DNA of 64,000 nt from Ceratodon purpureus (taxonomy: Eukaryota; Streptophyta; Bryopsida; Pseudoditrichales; Ditrichaceae): contig CM026425.1 in the NCBI GenBank assembly GCA_014871385.1, positions 10,840,702 through 10,904,701 on the forward strand. The letters run 5' to 3'. Shown here piece after piece: positions 46,891 through 59,952 of the stretch (position 1 is its first letter; each line of letters begins with the position of its first letter). Under the pieces are notes generated by a model. It was given only the letters and a program-made list of their open reading frames with translations, had not been told where the DNA came from and made no database searches. Position numbers and translations under genes: made by a program.

Positions 46891-49034
46891 GTTAAGTTTT
46901 GACTACCATTTTCTTACAAAGATACTTTGATAGAGTAAATGTATACATGTTTTACTATATGGATTGATAATGTCTAATTGAGATGATTATGCATTGACGT
47001 CTATATAAATTTAATTTTTAATTTTTTTTTAGTTTATTTAATTATCTTATAATTAGATTTTTAAGTTTTATTTATATTTTGGAAAAACTAGTTTTTTTTC
47101 ATTACTTCTTTAATAATCCTTTTATTTTTAAAAAATTAAAAAATTAAAATATTGTATGATTAATTCTTAAATCTTAAAGTAGCTTATTTTTCATCCTTTT
47201 ACCATTGCGCTTTGGTTGCAACCTGCACAATCTAGCCAAGTGACTAATTGGCCTCCTCTGCAACTTCCAAACGATTTTTTTTAATTTAAAATTTTTAGTC
47301 GTTATTTTAATTTTAATTTTATTTTTAAATTGTTTTTAAATAAATAAAATTAATTTATTAAGATCACATCTTAAGTTTTCAATTTTTAATTAATGTGTAG
47401 TTTTGTATACAAATGTAATGTATAAATTGTAAGAATATTATAAACTCTTAATTTAAATGTAATTTTTTTAAATATTATATAGAATTTTCAAATTAAATCC
47501 AAGTTTACATTAGAAGAACTGGCAAGAAGAGGATGAGATAGTCTTTAATGTCTATTGTACAACATTTGTCCATGTACTTTTCTTTGTATCAACTCTTATC
47601 CCTATAGGCCCATAACTTACCTTATCCTTTTTCTTCTTAAATACATAATTTATAAATATTTTGAAGAATATTACAAGGGTATTTTCAACAAAAAGTCATA
47701 AGTTTGTAATTCTTTGAATAAATTAGAAAATACATATTCATATCTAAAATTAAAAATGTGAGTGAGTGTGTTGTGTATATATACTTGAAATTCAGCATTA
47801 GACCCTTGATAATATTAATAAAAGATAGTTTGAATTAAACTGAGTGGCATATATTTTAGGAACTTAATTGATTCAAAGTTGGAATTTAGGCTTAGAGTGA
47901 AGTGAAGGTATGTTGCTTATAATATATGTCAAAAAATAGATTTGAATACATTCTGTGCACATGGTCTTCAAAAATGAAACTAATATGCACTAACTAGATA
48001 TTCAATTTAATGTTTGAAAAAACTAGTATGCATTAACTAGAGATTCAAAGTAGGCTTGCAGAAATTAGTGCTTTGGGTGCTTTATGTCATCTTGATATTC
48101 AATCCCATGTTAAATTGGTGTGACATAAATTAACAGATGTCACTATACTCAAGTAAAGAGTATCACCATCTACCAAGACCATATCTTCATTTAACAATTA
48201 TTAGCAAAAATAGTAGAAAACTCAGCAATTTATTTAATTGGAAGTAAAATCAAACCCAATTTTTAGTTTTTTTAGAGAATATATGAATTTCTTATTAATC
48301 TTCAAAGTGAACTTCCACCAAAGACACCTATTGATGTTATGGAAAAAGCCTTCTCATTCTACCATGATTGATCCTCATTTCATAGAAATAAGTGAAGATC
48401 AGAAACCTATGAGAGAGTCCTGGTGATCAATGTAGTATATTTCATGGTGTTAATCATGAATCACAGCTCTAATACCTTAAAATCTCTGATGCTTAAGACT
48501 ATTTGATCTCATCAGATTCAGTTGCTCTAAAATGTAAAACATACTCAGTAGCTCTCATCCACTTCTGGATCACATTCCGCACAAGAGATATAATATTCCA
48601 CCCCAGCCTGCAAGAAGAAACGAGCAGAAATGAGCTCATTACATAAAATTTGGTGCAGCACCAAGACAAATGATTCCAATTTTACACTCGTTCATGCAAA
48701 GCAACTCCTGCTTGAGAATGGTTTTGCATATCAATACTGCACCTTGCATGACCACTTCAGTAAAAATTAAGTCCTTTTTTGAGGTGCTCAACATCCGGAA
48801 ATTTTTTAACAATAAAAAAGGCATATTGGTACTCAAAAAAACCGAATTGTGACAAAATTAGATTTGCCAAACTCAAAAACTCAAAATCAATTAATTATTT
48901 GAAACTACAGTGCCAAATTGACTGTGCACGTATGGTAGAGATTATAATCCATTGTAGGCCTTCGAAGCACTATCTGTTTGCTGCCAATTCAGACAACTCG
49001 TATGTACCTTGTGCAAAACCATTCTTTGTGTGCA
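46891..49034. other. AT-rich intergenic region
   Basis: Nothing coding is supported. The right end (from about 48.4 kb) is presumed 3' flank of the XTH gene on the minus strand. Confidence 0.5.
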
Positions 49035-51088
49035 TTAATGGAGGCTGCCGAGGCCAAGGAAGCCTCCGGAGTTGCGAATACACTCAAATGGAACAGTTGG
49101 GTTGCGCTTCATGTCGGAGCAGTAGTTGTACACCATGTAATTCTCTTCGACCCACCGGACCTTGTCCTGCTGAGCAGCCGAGAGAGCTTGATACTCGGAC
49201 TGATCCCACCACTTGTTGGCCACTGGCATGGCACATGGAGCATATGCGTCTTTCGCCACGCACGCGTCCAGGTTGTAGTTTTGGTATGTTGCAATGAAAG
49301 GGGCATGAGTCCAGTCTGTCTTCACCCTGCCCCCCTGCGTTGCCCACGAATCCCCATTGAACCATATGCTTGAAAATATGTTCATCGGCTGCTGGTTTGG
49401 AAATGCCATCCCCATGTTTTCATTGTTTGTGAATACTCGGATCGGCAAGTCGTCCACCAAGAATCTGCATCCGTTGAATTTCCATGCTGAGATATGAGAA
49501 CCTCATGACAGGAACTGCATCAAACTCTAATATTGAAACTTCTAGGTCTAAGATCTAGAGAATGCAGTTTCATCAATAAAAGGTTGAAGCTTCTGAATTA
49601 TGAATCGTGAGAAAATATGGAGAATTCTCGCGTGGTTCAAAGACAATCGGGAGTATGATCTTGAAAAATGTGAGATGGGAGAAAATTTGCTATGTAATTT
49701 AAGGAATCCTAAACAAATGTATATGGGGTGATAAACATTGGTGCATAGGTATGCTAAAGCTAATTCTTCTACTCTGAGCATTAGAGTGATTGCATCCTCT
49801 GATTAAATCACTTCAAGTTTTAGGTCAATTTGCCATTGTGTTACTTGAGATTATATTGATAACGAAAGGGGTTGTTGGGAATACTTACACAATCTGTCGA
49901 CGGTTCCAAAGCACACCGTATGTGTGGTAGTCTGTGGTTGGGTCGAACCACAGGTTGATGCGCTGCTCACGTTGTCCCGTTCCATTAGCGAACACATTCG
50001 TCTGTAAAATGTAGGGTTGTCCCGATGTGTTTCCTAGAAACTCAAAATCGAGTTCGTCGTGATTAGGAGTCTCTGACGATAGCTGTTGTTCATGACCAAC
50101 CAAGAAAATTAGTCAGTTAATAAAGCAGCAGCAGCAAACCATGGGAATGCTGTAAAATGATGACTCAGAAATTAAACTAGTGACTTCACATAAAATGCTG
50201 TAGGTTGAATCCGAGCTCGATCCGAAACATAAAGCATGTGTCAGCCTATATTATGATTCCAAATCAAAATTGAATGGTTCCTACGAAATGGAAACGATAT
50301 GCTGATCTGTTGATGGAAGTAATGGATTAGCTAGCAAAGCTTACATAGTAAGCAGTAACGGTGCCTGCCGAGTCAGCTGGTACAAGCTTGATGTCCATCT
50401 TGATGCTTCCGAATAGAAACTTCTCCTTTGACTTAAATCCCGAACCTACACACGCACACACACATATGCTTCAACATGTTGGACTATATGGAACCGCCTG
50501 CAGTCGATCTGATGAAGACCTTGTGAAAGAATTTTTACGTACAGAATGCGTAAAGGAAATTATTTTTTCATAAGAGGAGGTAATAAAGAGCTCCACAATT
50601 TTTTTTATTCCAACGAGAGATTAAAATGGGGAGCTGCATTGTTGATACCGAACGAACTCGACCTAATAAACATGCATAATCCCTAACCCAAATTTGTTCG
50701 TTTATAGAGCTGGAAGAGAAATCAAATCCGGGTTCAATTTCCAGCAGAATGCAGGTGGTGATATGATTTCGAATGTGAGCATGTAGATCAGCATTAGTGT
50801 GGTCGAAAATCTTCAGGAAGGGGATCTTGTGAACGGCATACCAGATTTTTTGTCGAGGATGAGCTCGAGTCTTTTCCCATGGTCTGAGATGCGCGTGTGA
50901 TTCTCTGCCCACGTGATGCTAAAGTCTTCACTAAATCCACCATTTGAAGGTTTCTCATGCTTAGTTGCTGTCGAAATCACAACCGCAAGAATAATTATGA
51001 ATATCACACATGCCAGAATAATACAAAACGCAAGCTTCCTTTTCCTAGATGGCTTCTGCAGCTGCTGGAACGTTTCCTGTATTGTCAT
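49035..51088 (-). CDS. Xyloglucan endotransglucosylase/hydrolase (XTH, GH16), 323 aa
   Basis: Four exons on the minus strand: 51088-50842, 50445-50345, 50082-49889 and 49464-49035 (TAA). The sum is 972 nt (324 codons), all GT-AG and in phase. Residues 19-39 are a hydrophobic segment after a basic stretch (KPSRKRK), reading as an uncleaved signal anchor. The GH16 fold follows: [12 protein letters not shown], then [20 protein letters not shown], then the active site [11 protein letters not shown] (nucleophile Glu126, helper Asp128, acid/base Glu130) with an adjacent N-glycosylation site NTS. Then [33 protein letters not shown] and the XET C-terminal domain ([19 protein letters not shown]). Family enzymes cut and rejoin xyloglucan in the wall. 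All key residues are present. The membrane anchor is the odd point; most XTHs have a cleavable signal peptide. A TTG start five codons upstream was rejected. Confidence 0.88.
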
Positions 51089-52385
51089 TCTGCAAGTTCT
51101 CAAAATGCTTGGAACCGCAGAAAGCGTCTCACCCCCGTCGAATCATACCATTTCAACTCCAGCACACAACTCAGTGCTCTTCTTCGACAATCAAAACCTC
51201 CAAAAGGGTCGCAACAGCCACAGATCAAAACTTCACAGAAATTTGTCTCAAATCTGCAAATGTCCACACATTTATGCACCCTCAAAATATCAGTGGCTCC
51301 GAAACACCAGGCCATTTCTACAAGATTGAGCTAACAATACCCTCCCCAGCAAGATTGAGCTTTCAAAACTCATAACACTCTCAATACCGTCAACACTAAT
51401 CAATCATATTAGGTATTGTATCTCTTCTTCCTTCTTCTTTTAAGGGGGGTCAATGCTAGCAAACATGGATGCCATCATATACCAGCAAACAAGCAATGTC
51501 ACGAAAAGAATCATTCTGGGAGGTCACACTCACCACTTCGCAACTGGAAGCTGGCAAGCTCAACACATGTCTATCACCTCAAAAACGATGGTTTGCCAAG
51601 CCAGCTGCTTTGAGACATGGCCCAATTGAAACTTGAGAAACATTTTTTGCAGGTGAAAAACAGGTTTTAAAATAGAATAAATAACTTAGCCTGATGAAGA
51701 ATTGACCCAGGTGTTATATGCATATCTGAAACAAATGCAGCGGTAAGCTCATAAAATATGGGGCGACGATGACTAAATTTGAGACACAGGAGACTCTTGG
51801 TGGCACTTGGGCTTTACTAATTGGTAGATTACCAACGGCGTTTGTAGAAGTGATTGTCAACAATGCAACACCAGTGACTCAATGCATCTCCCTGACTAGT
51901 CTGGAGAGCATTTACTATGATGCTGTGTTTGCATGGGATTTTATAAAACTTCTGTAACTTCGGTGTAAACAGCTCTTGGGTCACTGAGAAAAAGGCTAGC
52001 TGGCGACGATTTGGGTGCTGATGCTCAGGCCTCGGATTCATGCCTGCTACGTTATGTCTTCTTTCTTGTAGATGTACAGAACATAAATTAAATCATGTAC
52101 CTCTGTAAGTTGGTAGTTTGATGAAGCAAGGTTGTAATCATGTCAGTTTCACAGATGGCAGCACATTTGAGGCAAATTGAGTTTCTGAGCCTGGTGCAGG
52201 TCAAAATCATACTATTTATAAGGGCCAGTTTTGACTAGGAACACCTCAGATTACGTAGGTGAACAGGGACTGAATGATTCTTCTGACAGACTGACAAATG
52301 TGGAGACTTGAAACACGATGAGAAAGTTGCTTGCTCTTCTCCCGCACGACGTCCAGGGGATTGTTGAAGTTTTCTGGATAGGTTT
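51089..52385. other. 5' region of XTH up to the edge of copy B
   Basis: No gene supported. Presumed XTH promoter and leader on the minus strand. The right limit is the breakpoint where copy-A-like sequence begins at about 52386. Confidence 0.45.
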
Positions 52386-52836
52386 CAAATTCCTCAAAAG
52401 ATATCTGTAATTCAGATTGAAATTTAGAAAAGTTGGGGTGAATTTAATTACATTATCAACCATGCCGCTTCGAGGCAGCCGGCTGGCCACGAATATCAAT
52501 GTCCAAATCCGACAACGACATCCGGCTCTCCACTGAAAGACGCTTTCCCTCGCTACCAGGGCGGCCAGAAACAGACTTGCCAACTGGGTAAACCTTGAAG
52601 CGAACTCGGCCTTCAATAAAAGAGGAATGAGTTCATGTCTTCCTCACTTTCCTCTGTATCAAAGCTTGCATAAGGCACTCTCGACCGAACCCCCTCACCT
52701 CATGAGACCTCCCTCTTTTTCAGATCCACCTACATTCCTGTGCGAAGAGCACTGAGATTGATCAAAGTTCTGAGCTCCTTCGGCACAAAAACGGTCCTGC
52801 AGAAAACAGTTTCAAGCTCATTTGCAGACTATCACG

Positions 52837-53743
52837 ATGTCGAGGCTATCGATTGATGATGTGAGTTATAGATTCAGCTTCAAATAGATCTGCAGTACAT
52901 TTAAGTCTAGGATTGATTCAACTCAGAGGTAGATGATCTATTAATTTGGCAATTTCTGATGAATTTTTTGGTGGCGCTTACAGATGTTTTACGGAAAGCC
53001 GGAGCGAGTGCGTTACGTTGCCGGCGGAGGATCAGGTAGCTATGGTGGATATCAAGCTGGTCCCCACTACTACTCTGATGGCGACGATTACTACAGCCAT
53101 CGCCACAGCGGTCACAGTGGTCGTGCGCCGGTGTATCCCAGCTCCGTCAGTGGTCGGCCAATATTACCCGTGAGTTTCCAAAGTGTTCTTTTCTGTGAAT
53201 TAAGCTTCAAAAACTTGCGTTCTAGTAATCTGTTATTTGTATTAATCGTTGGGTCCAAGGGCCGGCATTCGATTGAAAACCAAGATTACTTGGACTGTCG
53301 ATATATAGGAGAGGTTTGCAATATTGAAAAGAGGCAATCGGCTACGCTTGCTAGCTTCTTAGAATTGCTGTTTGAGTTGAGGATTATACGGATGCATTGT
53401 GATGGTTCAATAGTCCCAATCTGATGACTTCAGCTATCTGTACACCTCTGTTGATTTCATGTGTTGCTTCGCCTTCTCGTCTATATGTCTGTTGTAAAGT
53501 AGTGCCTCTTTTCTTTCGAATTGTTGCAACAATGGACTTAGTAAAAGGTGCCTATATTCTGTAAAATTCCTTGTCATTGTCGGTGATGATCGGAGATATC
53601 GTTTACTTCGTCGTTCATTATTGTGAAGTACATATTTAGAATCTTCGATATAGATCGAATCTCGTTCTTATGCTAACAGTTGAAATTGTGCGTTTTGTAT
53701 AGGATGTCCGACTGAGTGTACCAATGGATACCTTAAGGTGTGT
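52837..53743 (+). pseudogene. Truncated copy of HMA3
   Basis: Exon 1 (52837-52860) and exon 2 (52984-53169) are kept, with the same splice sites and coding sequence as HMA3. Exon 3 begins at 53703 but breaks off after about 40 nt, in the helix of the HMA domain, where sequence jumps to what lies far downstream in copy A. The rest of the HMA domain and the Tyr/His-rich tail are gone. At best it could make the N-terminal 80 residues plus junk. Confidence 0.8.
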
Positions 53744-54094
53744 GTACCGACAGTACACTGTATCATCGTCACATAGACTCAGCTTCAGACTTAGAAGGAG
53801 ACGACCAGGGGGATTGCACGGATGAGTTCGAGAGCCATCTTAAGCTGCCTGCCAGTTTGTAGTAATTGATAATCTGGTCGATGTATGGGAGCAAACATCT
53901 TGATTGATGTTGAGCTGCCTGTAATGACTCGCTACGGCCAGTTGAGTCCTTTCTTGATTTAGATTAGAGGATTTTGCATACAAAGTTTTGAGAACTGAGC
54001 TTGTGGGTTGCGTTAGATTATTGCAGTTGTTCAGGAATCAGTTTACAAGAGTTTATTTGGGACGTGATAACTTAGGTTGGTTTGGGGGAGATTA

Positions 54095-54755
54095 ATGGGT
54101 TGTTGGGACGAATGGTGTGTGGTATACGGGGGTCCTCCATGCGCTCCCGATCCTGAGGTTCATATCTTCCGTGATGATGCCGAGTCGGAAGAGGAAGCCG
54201 AATCCGAAGCCAAGGGACTGCGTCGAATGGCTGGAGAAGATATATGTTGGCATCAATGAGGCAGAGGAGCTCATCCCTTTGGGTGGCTACACAGATTATG
54301 GTTACTTCTATTTAGCCGATGGGACCACGCGGTTCGGTGGCGCAACCAACGTCCAATGTAGGCATGAAGTGGAGCCCAACTTGTTTGGCTTGTTCTGTCA
54401 CGAGAAGTGTTTTAGAGTGCTTGAGAGGGATCTTCAGTATATTCTTCGATTTCACGATGTGTGGCCGATGCTGATGCAGCAAAAGCTTGGCGGCCACTTG
54501 GAGGATTACACGGATTACGGAGGCATGGAGGTTTACCACTCTCATGAGTATTTCATGTTCAGGGAGTTGTTCCTTGATGGTAAGGAGTGGATGTTGCGAG
54601 ATCCGATGACACACCGTGACAATGCTGAGCGCATTCTGAAGGTGTGGAGCCCCATAGTCAAGAGCGGATTTAAGGTTAACAAACGCAAGCAGCCTGGTGA
54701 AGGCCATGAATCTCAAGCTGCAGATGAAGGTGTTCAAGGTCTTGATGATCACTGA
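54095..54755 (+). pseudogene. Frameshifted copy of the CxxC-motif gene
   Basis: Starts MGCWDEWCVVYGG: the second Cys of CVVC is Tyr. A 20-nt deletion after the acidic stretch plus a 3-nt gain nearby shifts the frame. The original frame stops after about 55 codons, while the downstream frame (to TGA 54755) keeps the rest almost unchanged (QCRHEVEPNLFGLFCHEKCF, WMLRDPMTHRDNAERIL). A later 3-nt gain turns HSQYF into HSHEYF. Pseudogene unless translation restarts downstream. Confidence 0.75.
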
Positions 54756-56763
54756 ACTGCGTCCGAGTAGACAAATAAGAAGTTTACAAGTTCTCCACTT
54801 CCACAAAGTTCTCCACAAAACTGACTCGAGCAAGGTGTAGGGTTTTCTTCACATGGTGCACGAGAATGTGCGCATCGAGAGGGGTGGGAGAGCTTTCAGA
54901 ATTTCTTTCTTCTGAATGTAGCAGATGTAGTAGTGGGGTCAAGTCGATTATCACTAGAGATCATGTTCAATGTCCGCTTTAGTGTGAGCATGAGAAATTC
55001 TGCAGCTGGGAATGCATTGTATGTACAACTTTGTCCTCGATGGCGATTCTTCTTATTCATCTTGTGGTGCTGATATTGGATTTCCTCTCTGTGCACAATT
55101 TTAGGTTTGTTCTTGTAGAGAACTTGCTTGAAACCTTGGAAAGATTGATTTAGAGATTAGAAGCTCAACCCTGACATGCTTGAATTATTGGTCACTTCAC
55201 TTAGTGATGTGCACCAAGAGATGGTTTAAAATTGTCCATCTCTGTGACACGGTAGCGAGTATTGAAGTGCCCCATCTCGTGAATTTTGTTGCACTCCCAG
55301 AGATTCACTCAGGGAGGAATTTCAGTCATGTTCAGGTGAAATGGAGCTTTTCGGTCGCCTAGCACATGTAACATGTTCGGGTATCCTCTCCAGTACCTAT
55401 ATGCTCTAAGTCTCAAAGTTGGATAATATAAGCGATCATGCTGCAATTCAGATTGAACACTGTAATCGATCCACTGTGCATTTCTTTTCCAAATCACATG
55501 ATTCCTTGGATATGATGTAACTGAGTACTGTCAGTTATCTCGTTTTTGAGTTAGCATTACATATCGAGCTCGAGGGTGGTGTGCACATTGAAAGGCAAGG
55601 ATATTGGACCTGAAAGATTGTCACAATCTTCGGATATTCTGTTTCTAGAGCTTCACCGCTGTGGTCAGGACTCAGGATTTTCAAAGAATATGCCAGAGCT
55701 GTTTTGTTTCCAAAAAACATCACTCCGCAAAACCCTTCCCAGAACTGTTGCTCATTCTACAATATTGAAGAATTAGATGACGCCTCTCATCATCTACGAG
55801 ATTCAGTCGAGCAGTGAATAAATAGGTAGAAATGCATGTGGTGCTTGTTTGTGAAGATTGTTTTGCCAATGAGCTCAACTAAGTATCAAGTAAAAGGACT
55901 GACGCTAACAGCAGTGCCTGTCGTTGTAGCCAGTCAATCGTTCTTATTATTGCGCACCTAGTTCACTGCGTCATGATTTCACTATGAAATATACCACCTC
56001 CCCAACTCAAAATTGCATACCACTCACCACCAATTGATGCGGCCCGGTTAGGATTGACACAAAGAAAGGGTTGAAGGATAATTGCGAAACTTAGACTGTC
56101 ACAGCATGGCTGTAGCAACAGTATTCCCGGAATCATCATAAACTGCATGCCCCGTGATCGTCGTAAGTTGAGAGCTGAGTAGGATGATGGTGGAGGGCCG
56201 CAGCAACAAGCCAGGTTGGACGTACTTTACTGAGACAGGCCTGGGGAAAGTTCATGAGATTTGCTAATTGCAAGCTGGCCTAGCAAAGCGATTGCCAGAT
56301 CTCATGTTCACCATTTGCCTCTGGTTCACGGCTTTTGTACATTGTGTGCATCCACACGTACTCATTGGAAGTTTTCGTCTGCTTTGCTGCTACAGGTGAT
56401 CGTTCTGCATCGTGGGTTGCGGTGAAGTGGAATCTAGAGCTATATCTGTTTGGCCGGCTTGGATTTGCTTTGCTTCGATCGATTGAGGCTGTTGAGTAGG
56501 CTGTTGAGTTTGATTTGTTGAGGCTCTTGATCTTCTGAAGAATTGGCACGGAGTTGTTGTAGAGCTCAATTTCTGCGCGTCCTCTCCCTGCATCGGCAAA
56601 GGAAAAGAGGGAATAGATAGGTGGTTGAAGCTTGATGCAAGCAGCAAGTGATCTGTCGAGGCTCTGGAGTGAGGTTTTTTAAGGATTGTGGGTTTAAGGA
56701 GGATTTAAGGATTTCCGGCCACGACCATATTTGTGAGTCTCGTTCTGGAGGGGATTAGGTTGG
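54756..56763. other. Non-coding stretch of copy B
   Basis: Equivalent of A 19344-21351; no gene supported. Confidence 0.5.
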
Positions 56764-57321
56764 ATGTTGATTGAAACCATGGGCAAGGCGATGTCCAAGA
56801 TGATGAGGACCACGGCAGTCGCACCGCCGCAGGCCGTTAACCCATCAGGAGCCGTTGCACCATCACAGGACGATATTCAAGATTGGCAGCTGGTTGCTAC
56901 TGAGGAGCCCAGGCGATGGCGTCGCGCCAAGCCAGAGCAAGACGTAGGTCGAACTCTCACGGATAAACGACCGGACCGCTTGTATGCAATCGGCTATTGC
57001 TCTACCAAGTTGCCCCAGTACGAAGTGCTCCGAGAATGGGTCGCCACCACATTTTCAGATACCGATCGCAGGCGCAATCCCAACATGCTGCGCAATGGCT
57101 TCTTCGAGGTGAAGTTTCATTCAAGTCATGCTAGAGATCGAGCACTGGCCCGCAGTCCTTACGATCTCGAAGGCACTGTGATCACACTCTTTCCGTGGAG
57201 CAAGGATCCTAAGAGACCCAAGGTCCCTTCCAAGGTGACCCCCGAACCGCATGAACCTCAGCGACAGAACTTTGAGGAGATCGAAGGTGATCAACCTGTT
57301 GCGGTGACAATCAGTCGTTGA
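56764..57321 (+). CDS. DUF4283-like single-domain protein (185 aa), copy B
   Basis: Same frame and length as the copy at 21352 (ATG to TGA). Where A and B differ in the SPY region and the RRAKPE linker, B agrees with copy C, so B looks nearer the ancestral sequence. B has a few private changes (KFHSSHARD, TTFSDTDRR). One DUF4283-like unit, no reverse transcriptase nearby. Confidence 0.5.
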   Translation: MLIETMGKAMSKMMRTTAVAPPQAVNPSGAVAPSQDDIQDWQLVATEEPRRWRRAKPEQDVGRTLTDKRPDRLYAIGYCSTKLPQYEVLREWVATTFSDTDRRRNPNMLRNGFFEVKFHSSHARDRALARSPYDLEGTVITLFPWSKDPKRPKVPSKVTPEPHEPQRQNFEEIEGDQPVAVTISR

Positions 57322-58011
57322 ATATATCAGTCTCTTGAATCGCTGTGGTAAACGTAGTCACAATTTCTCCGTGCCTTTCGAAACTCTGCAGTACCCTGTT
57401 TTTGGTGGAGCCAATGAGAGATGCAGTAGAAGTAGAGGCTGTCGTTCTAGTTGCAGTGCAGATGCTGTAGCAGTTGTACATTTGAGACCGCTGCTGGAAC
57501 TAGAACCAATAGTTAGTGACGACTCTCACAAGCAAGTGGAGAACATAGACCCAATCAGCCGCAGTGTACTCCAAGTACAAAGTTGCTTACATCTAGCCAA
57601 GCTTTCCCGTAGTCTTTTCAATTTCGCATGTACGCAGATCTCATTTTCTTGCTTAGCATTTTTTATTTAGATTTGTAAATAGAGTTTTGGGGCTTTGGAG
57701 ACTGTAGACAAGCTTCTTAGAAGATAATATGTGACTTCGTCGGAGCAGAACACAAATTAAGTGCTTCTCTTTACTTCAATGTAAGAATCTTTTTAGCTTG
57801 ATGAAGTGATTTTTTCGGCAGCATCTGTTTAGTGTTGTTTATGCTGATGATCCTTACTGGATTGGAGGATGATTGAAATGCTTTATGTATGGTTTTTAAT
57901 GTGCCCCGGCTACCTTGCAGTGCTTCGATCATAGATGCTCGATCCCCTTTGATCTCCTCAAAGTTCTGTCGCTGAGGTTCATGCGGTTCGGGGGTCACCT
58001 TGAGAGGGACC
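57222..58011. repeat. Inverted repeat, copy B
   Basis: Same pair of about 70-bp arms as in copy A: 57222-57292 (end of the ORF) and 57941-58011 (inverted). Confidence 0.75.
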
Positions 58012-59112
58012 CTGATCTCAATTGCTCTCATGAGAGCGATTCTTACACCCCTGCTGTTCGCCTCTCACTTGCCTTTGTCGATCAAAATTTTATGTAAAAC
58101 CATCTGAATGCTTCAATTCTCTTGTTGTATGGCCGGAATAAATTGAATTCATTAAGAGCGACGTCTGCTGGTTCAGGTCAGTGAGCCTCAGGTAACAGAG
58201 GGAACCCCTCTTCAGATTTTTGAACCAATATGGAAGTTGTTCCAATTCCTGACTAACATATCCCTGAAGAAACATGGCCGGTGAATCCAGGATTACATCC
58301 ACAGTTGTGTGAGCAGCTGTGTGCGATTGATGATGCACATGACTAGTAGCAGAGAATTAGCTGTATGAAATTCCATGGTAGGAACCCATAAGTTGGAGAA
58401 ATGGCGCAACAGAGCTGGCAAATTAGAGAAACAACGGCGCAGCGATACCTCACAACTCTTTTCAAGCACCAATACTTCTTAACACTTAAGAATCATTAAT
58501 CATCTTCTCTGAGTTCCGTCGTTCCTCTTGTCTTCCTGAACTCTTCCTGCGTTGTCCTTACTTTGATGATCTCTGCTTCACTCTGAAATTCATCATAATT
58601 TGAGGTTCGTTACTCGCAGTCGATGCGTATTTTTATATGAAACTCTTTGCACCATATACTTGGAATGAAACTGTGTGGCTACTACTGTTGTTGAAGGTTT
58701 CAAATACTACATAAAATGACTGATCACTCTGGATTGCTAATGATCTGGGATTACCAAAAGGTCAGCGTTATGATAATTATAAAATGGTAGTCTAATGCTT
58801 AATAGACTTAGTGTTAGTACAACATGCACGATGCAATAAGGAGAAGCACATGTCAAAGTGACATGTAATATTCTGTGTCGAGCCCTATTTGCATTAGCTG
58901 GTGAAATCTGGCTGGTGCTTATGTCTTGCACTAATACGCAGAAGTTCACAGAGAAAGATGAGTACTTAAATTCTTTATTTGCCTCAATTAGACACATTGA
59001 GTCTGCCTTCGAAATTTTTCGCAGTCGGACACGTCAGCACCTGACAGTAGCTCAGTGTTCATGACTTGAGAGGGTGTTATTTTGCAAAAATGATGGGGGT
59101 TTGAAGTGGCAC
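57322..59112. other. Non-coding region of copy B
   Basis: Equivalent of A 21910-23696. Apart from the inverted-repeat arm, nothing is supported. Confidence 0.4.
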
Positions 59113-59472
59113 ATGGCGCCTAACCATTATTTTTTGCCAAAGGATCTTGCGAACTTATATTACAGATCGTTTCAAGGTGGGACTGTCCATCTTGATTCTA
59201 GTTCTGTTTCCCCTGCGGAATCTTTACCTTCGCAGGTGGAGGATACTTTGGTTGCGGCGCTAGGTGGAGACCAGGAGGAGCGAGATAGAGCGGAAGAATT
59301 GGCGGATGTGATTCTTCATCAGATTGTTCAAGACATTACAAGGGACTTGGAGCTGGAGGATGAGCGTGAAGACATGTTACTGGAGCGAGAGGATGTTGTT
59401 CAGGATGAGGAGGCTGTTCAGGATCTTCTGAGTTCGGATTCAGAGGAGGAGTCGTCTTCTTCTCTTAGTTAG
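59113..59472 (+). CDS. Acidic uncharacterised ORF (119 aa), copy B
   Basis: Starts MAPNHYFLPKDLANLYYRSF and ends at a TAG. It differs from the copy at 23697 by having one DSSSVSPAESL unit instead of two and a few substitutions (Ile to Phe, Ala to Gly). The frame is kept through the 33-nt length change, mild evidence for a protein. The same 31-codon open stretch follows the stop. Confidence 0.4.
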   Translation: MAPNHYFLPKDLANLYYRSFQGGTVHLDSSSVSPAESLPSQVEDTLVAALGGDQEERDRAEELADVILHQIVQDITRDLELEDEREDMLLEREDVVQDEEAVQDLLSSDSEEESSSSLS

Positions 59473-59952
59473 AATTTACCTAGTGATTTACAGAGTCCCT
59501 CGGAGCTTCGTTTACAGGCGAGGTTTTGGGCTGCTGTTGAAGGACATTCCTTCAGTGACTCTTAGTTTTGAGATTTGAATCTTTTCTTTTCTCTTTTCCT
59601 TTTATTTTTAGAAGGATTTGCAGGACTTTCTTGCTTAAGATCTGTCTTTAGTGGATTTGATTTTAGATTTCTCATTAGAATTCATGGTTTTAGTGAGGAA
59701 GCTTTGGTTCTGTTCTTAGTCTTGGGGTTGCTTTTTCCTCTTGACTTAGCCTTCTGATATTTTTCAGTTGGCTTTTCCATCTTTCAGATCTTTCTATTTG
59801 AAGTGGATTAGTTGATTTTCTTCTTAGATTATCTTTTTTGGGAGTTCCAACTTCCCTCTCCTTGCCAGCTTGTGGCAGCCTTTGAGCCTAGCTCTTTGGT
59901 TTCATTCTGGGATCATTTCCTGAGTTTTCATGTTACTTTTATTTAACCCGAA

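Noticed and set aside
48639..49373. Plus-strand frames across the XTH 3' exon
   Set aside because: Antisense shadows of the well-supported XTH exon 4.
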